From Patagioenas fasciata (lineage: Eukaryota; Chordata; Aves; Columbiformes; Columbidae), in NCBI RefSeq assembly GCF_037038585.1, contig NC_092523.1:811001-875000 (forward strand): a DNA stretch of 64,000 bases. Direction: 5' to 3'. Positions 59,139 to 64,000 of the stretch are shown here, piece by piece. Under the pieces are notes generated by a model. The model had not been told where the DNA came from. It saw only the letters and a list, made by a program, of their open reading frames with translations, and did no database searches. Within the stretch, counting starts at the first letter, position 1. Every line of letters starts with the position of its first letter. Both the position numbers and the translations under genes were made by a program.

Positions 59139-59792
59139 TCAGGGCAGCTCGTATCGGTAGACGGTGATGGTGCAGTTGGCCAGGCGGCCGTACAGCGTGG
59201 GCAGGACGTAGCGGCGGTGCCGGCGGAAGCCCAGGCGCTCGTACAGGGCCTGCGCGCGGTGCTGCAGCATCAGCGTGTTGAGCACCACGGCCCGGCAGCC
59301 CCGCTGCCGCGCGAAGGCCAGCGCGGTGTGGCCCAGCGCCGCGGCGATGCCCAGGCCCCGGTAGTCCTTGCGCACCGACATCCTCTTCAGCACCAGCTCG
59401 CCGTCGGCATCGCCTGGCAGCAGGCCCACCGCGCCCACCACCCGCTCGTCCGCCTCCGCCACCCAGAACCGCGCCCCGGCGCTCTCGGCGTAGGCGGCGC
59501 CGATGTCGCGCAGGTCGCCGGCGAGGCAGCGGTCGATGTAGGCGCGCCAGGCGCAGCCCAGCAGGTGCCGGGCCAGCGCCAGCAGCAGCGTGAGCGCCAG
59601 CAGCGGCAGCAGCAGCGAGCGGGCGCTGGCCAGGAGCGCGGCCGCGGTGCCGCCCAGCGCCAGCAGCGCCCAGGGCTGCCGCAGCACGTGCAGGCACAGC
59701 GCCGGCGCGTACTCGCTCATGCCGGTGGCGAAGATCTCGCGCACGGCCTCGCCGTCCTCCTGCCGGTACGGCCGGATCCGGTACTCCACCAT
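59139..59792 (-). CDS. NAT8-family membrane N-acetyltransferase (gene 2)
   Basis: 217-residue paralogue of the gene 2.5 kb downstream. It begins MVEYRIRPYRQEDGEAVREI; a Leu/Ala-rich hydrophobic hairpin follows (about residues 35-75). The GNAT core is FWVAEADERVVGAVGLL, KRMSVRKDYRGLGIAAALG (acetyl-CoA loop YRGLGIAAAL) and ALAFARQRGCRAVVLNTLM. Single coding exon. An acceptor CCCCGCAG lies 8 nt before the ATG (exon from 59800), so I prefer this ATG to one seven codons upstream that would lie beyond the splice site. The two copies differ widely in sequence, so the duplication is not recent. Substrate unknown; ER membrane location inferred from the family. Confidence 0.92.
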   Translation of the reverse strand: MVEYRIRPYRQEDGEAVREIFATGMSEYAPALCLHVLRQPWALLALGGTAAALLASARSLLLPLLALTLLLALARHLLGCAWRAYIDRCLAGDLRDIGAAYAESAGARFWVAEADERVVGAVGLLPGDADGELVLKRMSVRKDYRGLGIAAALGHTALAFARQRGCRAVVLNTLMLQHRAQALYERLGFRRHRRYVLPTLYGRLANCTITVYRYELP

Positions 59793-60454
59793 GCTGTGTG
59801 CTGCGGGGGTCACTCATGGCGGGTGCCCCCTGCCCCTGGGGCGGGCCCGGGGGTCCCACAGACCAGGCAGCGCCTGCCCCCAGCCCCACATGTCCCCCCA
59901 CCCCAGCCCCCGACTGCCCCTCGGGCCTCATAGGCCTGTCCTGGCCCCTCCATCCTCCAAAGACCACCCCATCCCACCCCCCAACTCCCTCTTGCACTCC
60001 AGGGGTCGGTAATTCCCCTCTCCATCCCCCCAATCTCATTCCCTGACCCCCCATGGGCCTGTCCCGCCCCCCTATCTACCGCAGACCCCTTATCACACAC
60101 CCCATCCCCGACCCCTCGCGGGCCTGTCCTTCCCCTCCCGTCCCCCTCATCGCACCCCAGGGCTCTGTCCTTCCCCCCTCCGCCCCCCCTGAACCCTTCC
60201 CCATCACCCCCATGAGTGGCCCCACACCCCTCCCCAAGGGCTCACTCCCCTCTGGCCCCCCGGGGACCTTTCCAGCGCCCCCAGACCCCCATGGGTCCAA
60301 CACCCTCCACCCACCCCCTACCCGGGACCCCTCTAATGACCCCATGGTCCCAACACCCCACGAGCTCCCCAACCCTGGCCCCCCCACAAACCACCCATGG
60401 CTCCAGCGCCCTCTGCTCCCTTCCTGGTCCCCCCATGACCCTGGTCCCCCCATG

Positions 60455-60495
60455 CTCCCGGTCCCCCCGGTCCCCCCGGTCCCCCCGGTCCCGCC
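60455..60495 (-). repeat. Short GGTCCCCCC array next to a splice donor
   Basis: Four copies of a 9-bp unit (G-runs on minus) lie within 50 nt downstream of the gene 2 first-exon donor at 60498-60503. Intronic G-runs in this position commonly strengthen donors. Confidence 0.75.
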
Positions 60496-60503
60496 CCACT
60501 CAC

Positions 60504-60680
60504 CGCGCCCCCCACCCGCAGCCGCGCCGCCGCCAGCGCCCGCCTGATACGGACAAGGCTCACAGCCCATTGGCCGCCGCTCCTCCCGGGGGCACGCCCC
60601 TCCCGCCACCACGAGCCAATACGCGCCCAGCGAGGAGCGGCGGGGGCGGAGCCACGGAGGGGGACGGGGTGGTGTCAGCG
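60504..60680 (-). promoter_or_regulatory. NAT8-like gene 2 first exon and promoter
   Basis: A GTGAGT donor (60498-60503 on minus) ends a GC-rich non-coding exon starting around 60550. Upstream are CCAAT boxes in both orientations (CCATTGG near 60568, GCCAAT near 60615) and several GC boxes (GGGCGGAGC), all in a CpG island. Confidence 0.55.
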
Positions 60681-60947
60681 GGGCGCACAGACGGGGCGGA
60701 GCAAAGGGGCGGAGCCAGGCCAAGGGGGTGGGACCTCCGGCTGCGGAGGCGCCATTGACCTTCAAGGGCAAGGGCGGGCAAACGAGGGGCGGGGCCTATC
60801 GGGGGCGGGGCTTGCTGGGGCGGGGACAGGATCGGTCCCCGTCCTCTCCGCACCGCGTACCGGCCGGGCAGGATCGGGCCCCAGCCCCCCACCGCGTGCA
60901 GCGGGTCCGTTCCCGACAGAGGCGCAGGCGGGGGCGGCACAGGCGGC

Positions 60948-60953
60948 TTTACT
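60948..60953 (-). terminator. CPXM1: Probable CPXM1 poly(A) signal AGTAAA
   Basis: TTTACT on plus reads AGTAAA on minus, 137 nt past the CPXM1 stop. No AATAAA was found nearby. Confidence 0.6.
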
Positions 60954-61089
60954 GGGACGTGTCCCGCACAGCAGCGACACCCGGAGCACCCGCTCCGCCC
61001 CCCTGCGTCCCCCGGCCCCGTCACCGGCTCCACCCCGGCCCCCCGCCGAGCCCGCGGCCCCGGGCCGTGTCCCGTGTGCCCGGTGCCGG

Positions 61090-64000
<2,911 letters not shown>

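Noticed and set aside
59793-59813. Upstream in-frame ATG for NAT8-like gene 2
   Set aside because: It lies beyond the CCCCGCAG acceptor, so it should be intronic.

Overview
This is a vertebrate, almost certainly avian, nuclear segment. It is very GC-rich, its introns are short, and its genes are densely packed. About 17 CR1 LINE fragments share the bird-type 3' portion, and nearly every longer intron carries its own private minisatellite. That pattern suggests a microchromosome or a GC-rich chromosome end. All coding genes are split by GT-AG introns and were rebuilt exon by exon from reading frame, splice sites and remembered vertebrate orthologues.

Layout, left to right. (1) 1-29.2 kb: DCTN1 (dynactin p150Glued), plus strand. 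It lacks its 5' part: the CAP-Gly exons lie left of the window. 26 coding exons give 1135 residues, including a 15-nt microexon. (2) 29.4-33.9 kb: NOP56, plus strand, 12 coding exons, 540 aa. Its promoter has four inverted CCAAT boxes, and four introns host box C/D snoRNAs: SNORD110, an SNORD86-like RNA, SNORD56 and SNORD57. (3) 34.1-42.55 kb: IDH3B, minus strand, tail-to-tail with NOP56. It has two alternative terminal coding exons, each with its own poly(A) signal. (4) 42.9-55.3 kb: VPS16, minus strand, complete, 24 exons, 838 aa, with a triple YY1-type repeat in its promoter. (5) 55.7-57.2 kb and 58.7-60.6 kb: two NAT8-like membrane N-acetyltransferase genes, minus strand, each with one coding exon behind a non-coding first exon. 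(6) 60.9-64.0 kb: CPXM1, minus strand, 3' half only; the gene runs off the right edge.

The genes are housekeeping genes with separate jobs: dynein/dynactin motility, box C/D snoRNP and ribosome assembly, the TCA cycle, HOPS/CORVET membrane tethering, ER-type N-acetylation, and an extracellular carboxypeptidase-like protein. The closest functional link is NOP56: its pre-mRNA carries guide RNAs of the same snoRNP class that the NOP56 protein builds. As I recall, human NOP56, IDH3B, VPS16 and CPXM1 lie together at 20p13, while DCTN1 and NAT8 lie at 2p13, so this window joins two human blocks.

The rest is intron and intergenic DNA: CR1 copies (mostly in the sense orientation of their host gene, three with tails ending just upstream of a splice acceptor, one nested in another), about 30 minisatellite or simple-repeat arrays (the largest is 47 bp x about 47 copies), a few AT-rich islands, and two possible solo LTR fossils. 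I saw no tRNA, rRNA, CRISPR array or operon. I did not find a convincingly new biological system. The strongest leads are regulatory: snoRNA hosting, alternative ends, a microexon, promoter repeats, and CR1 tails beside splice sites.
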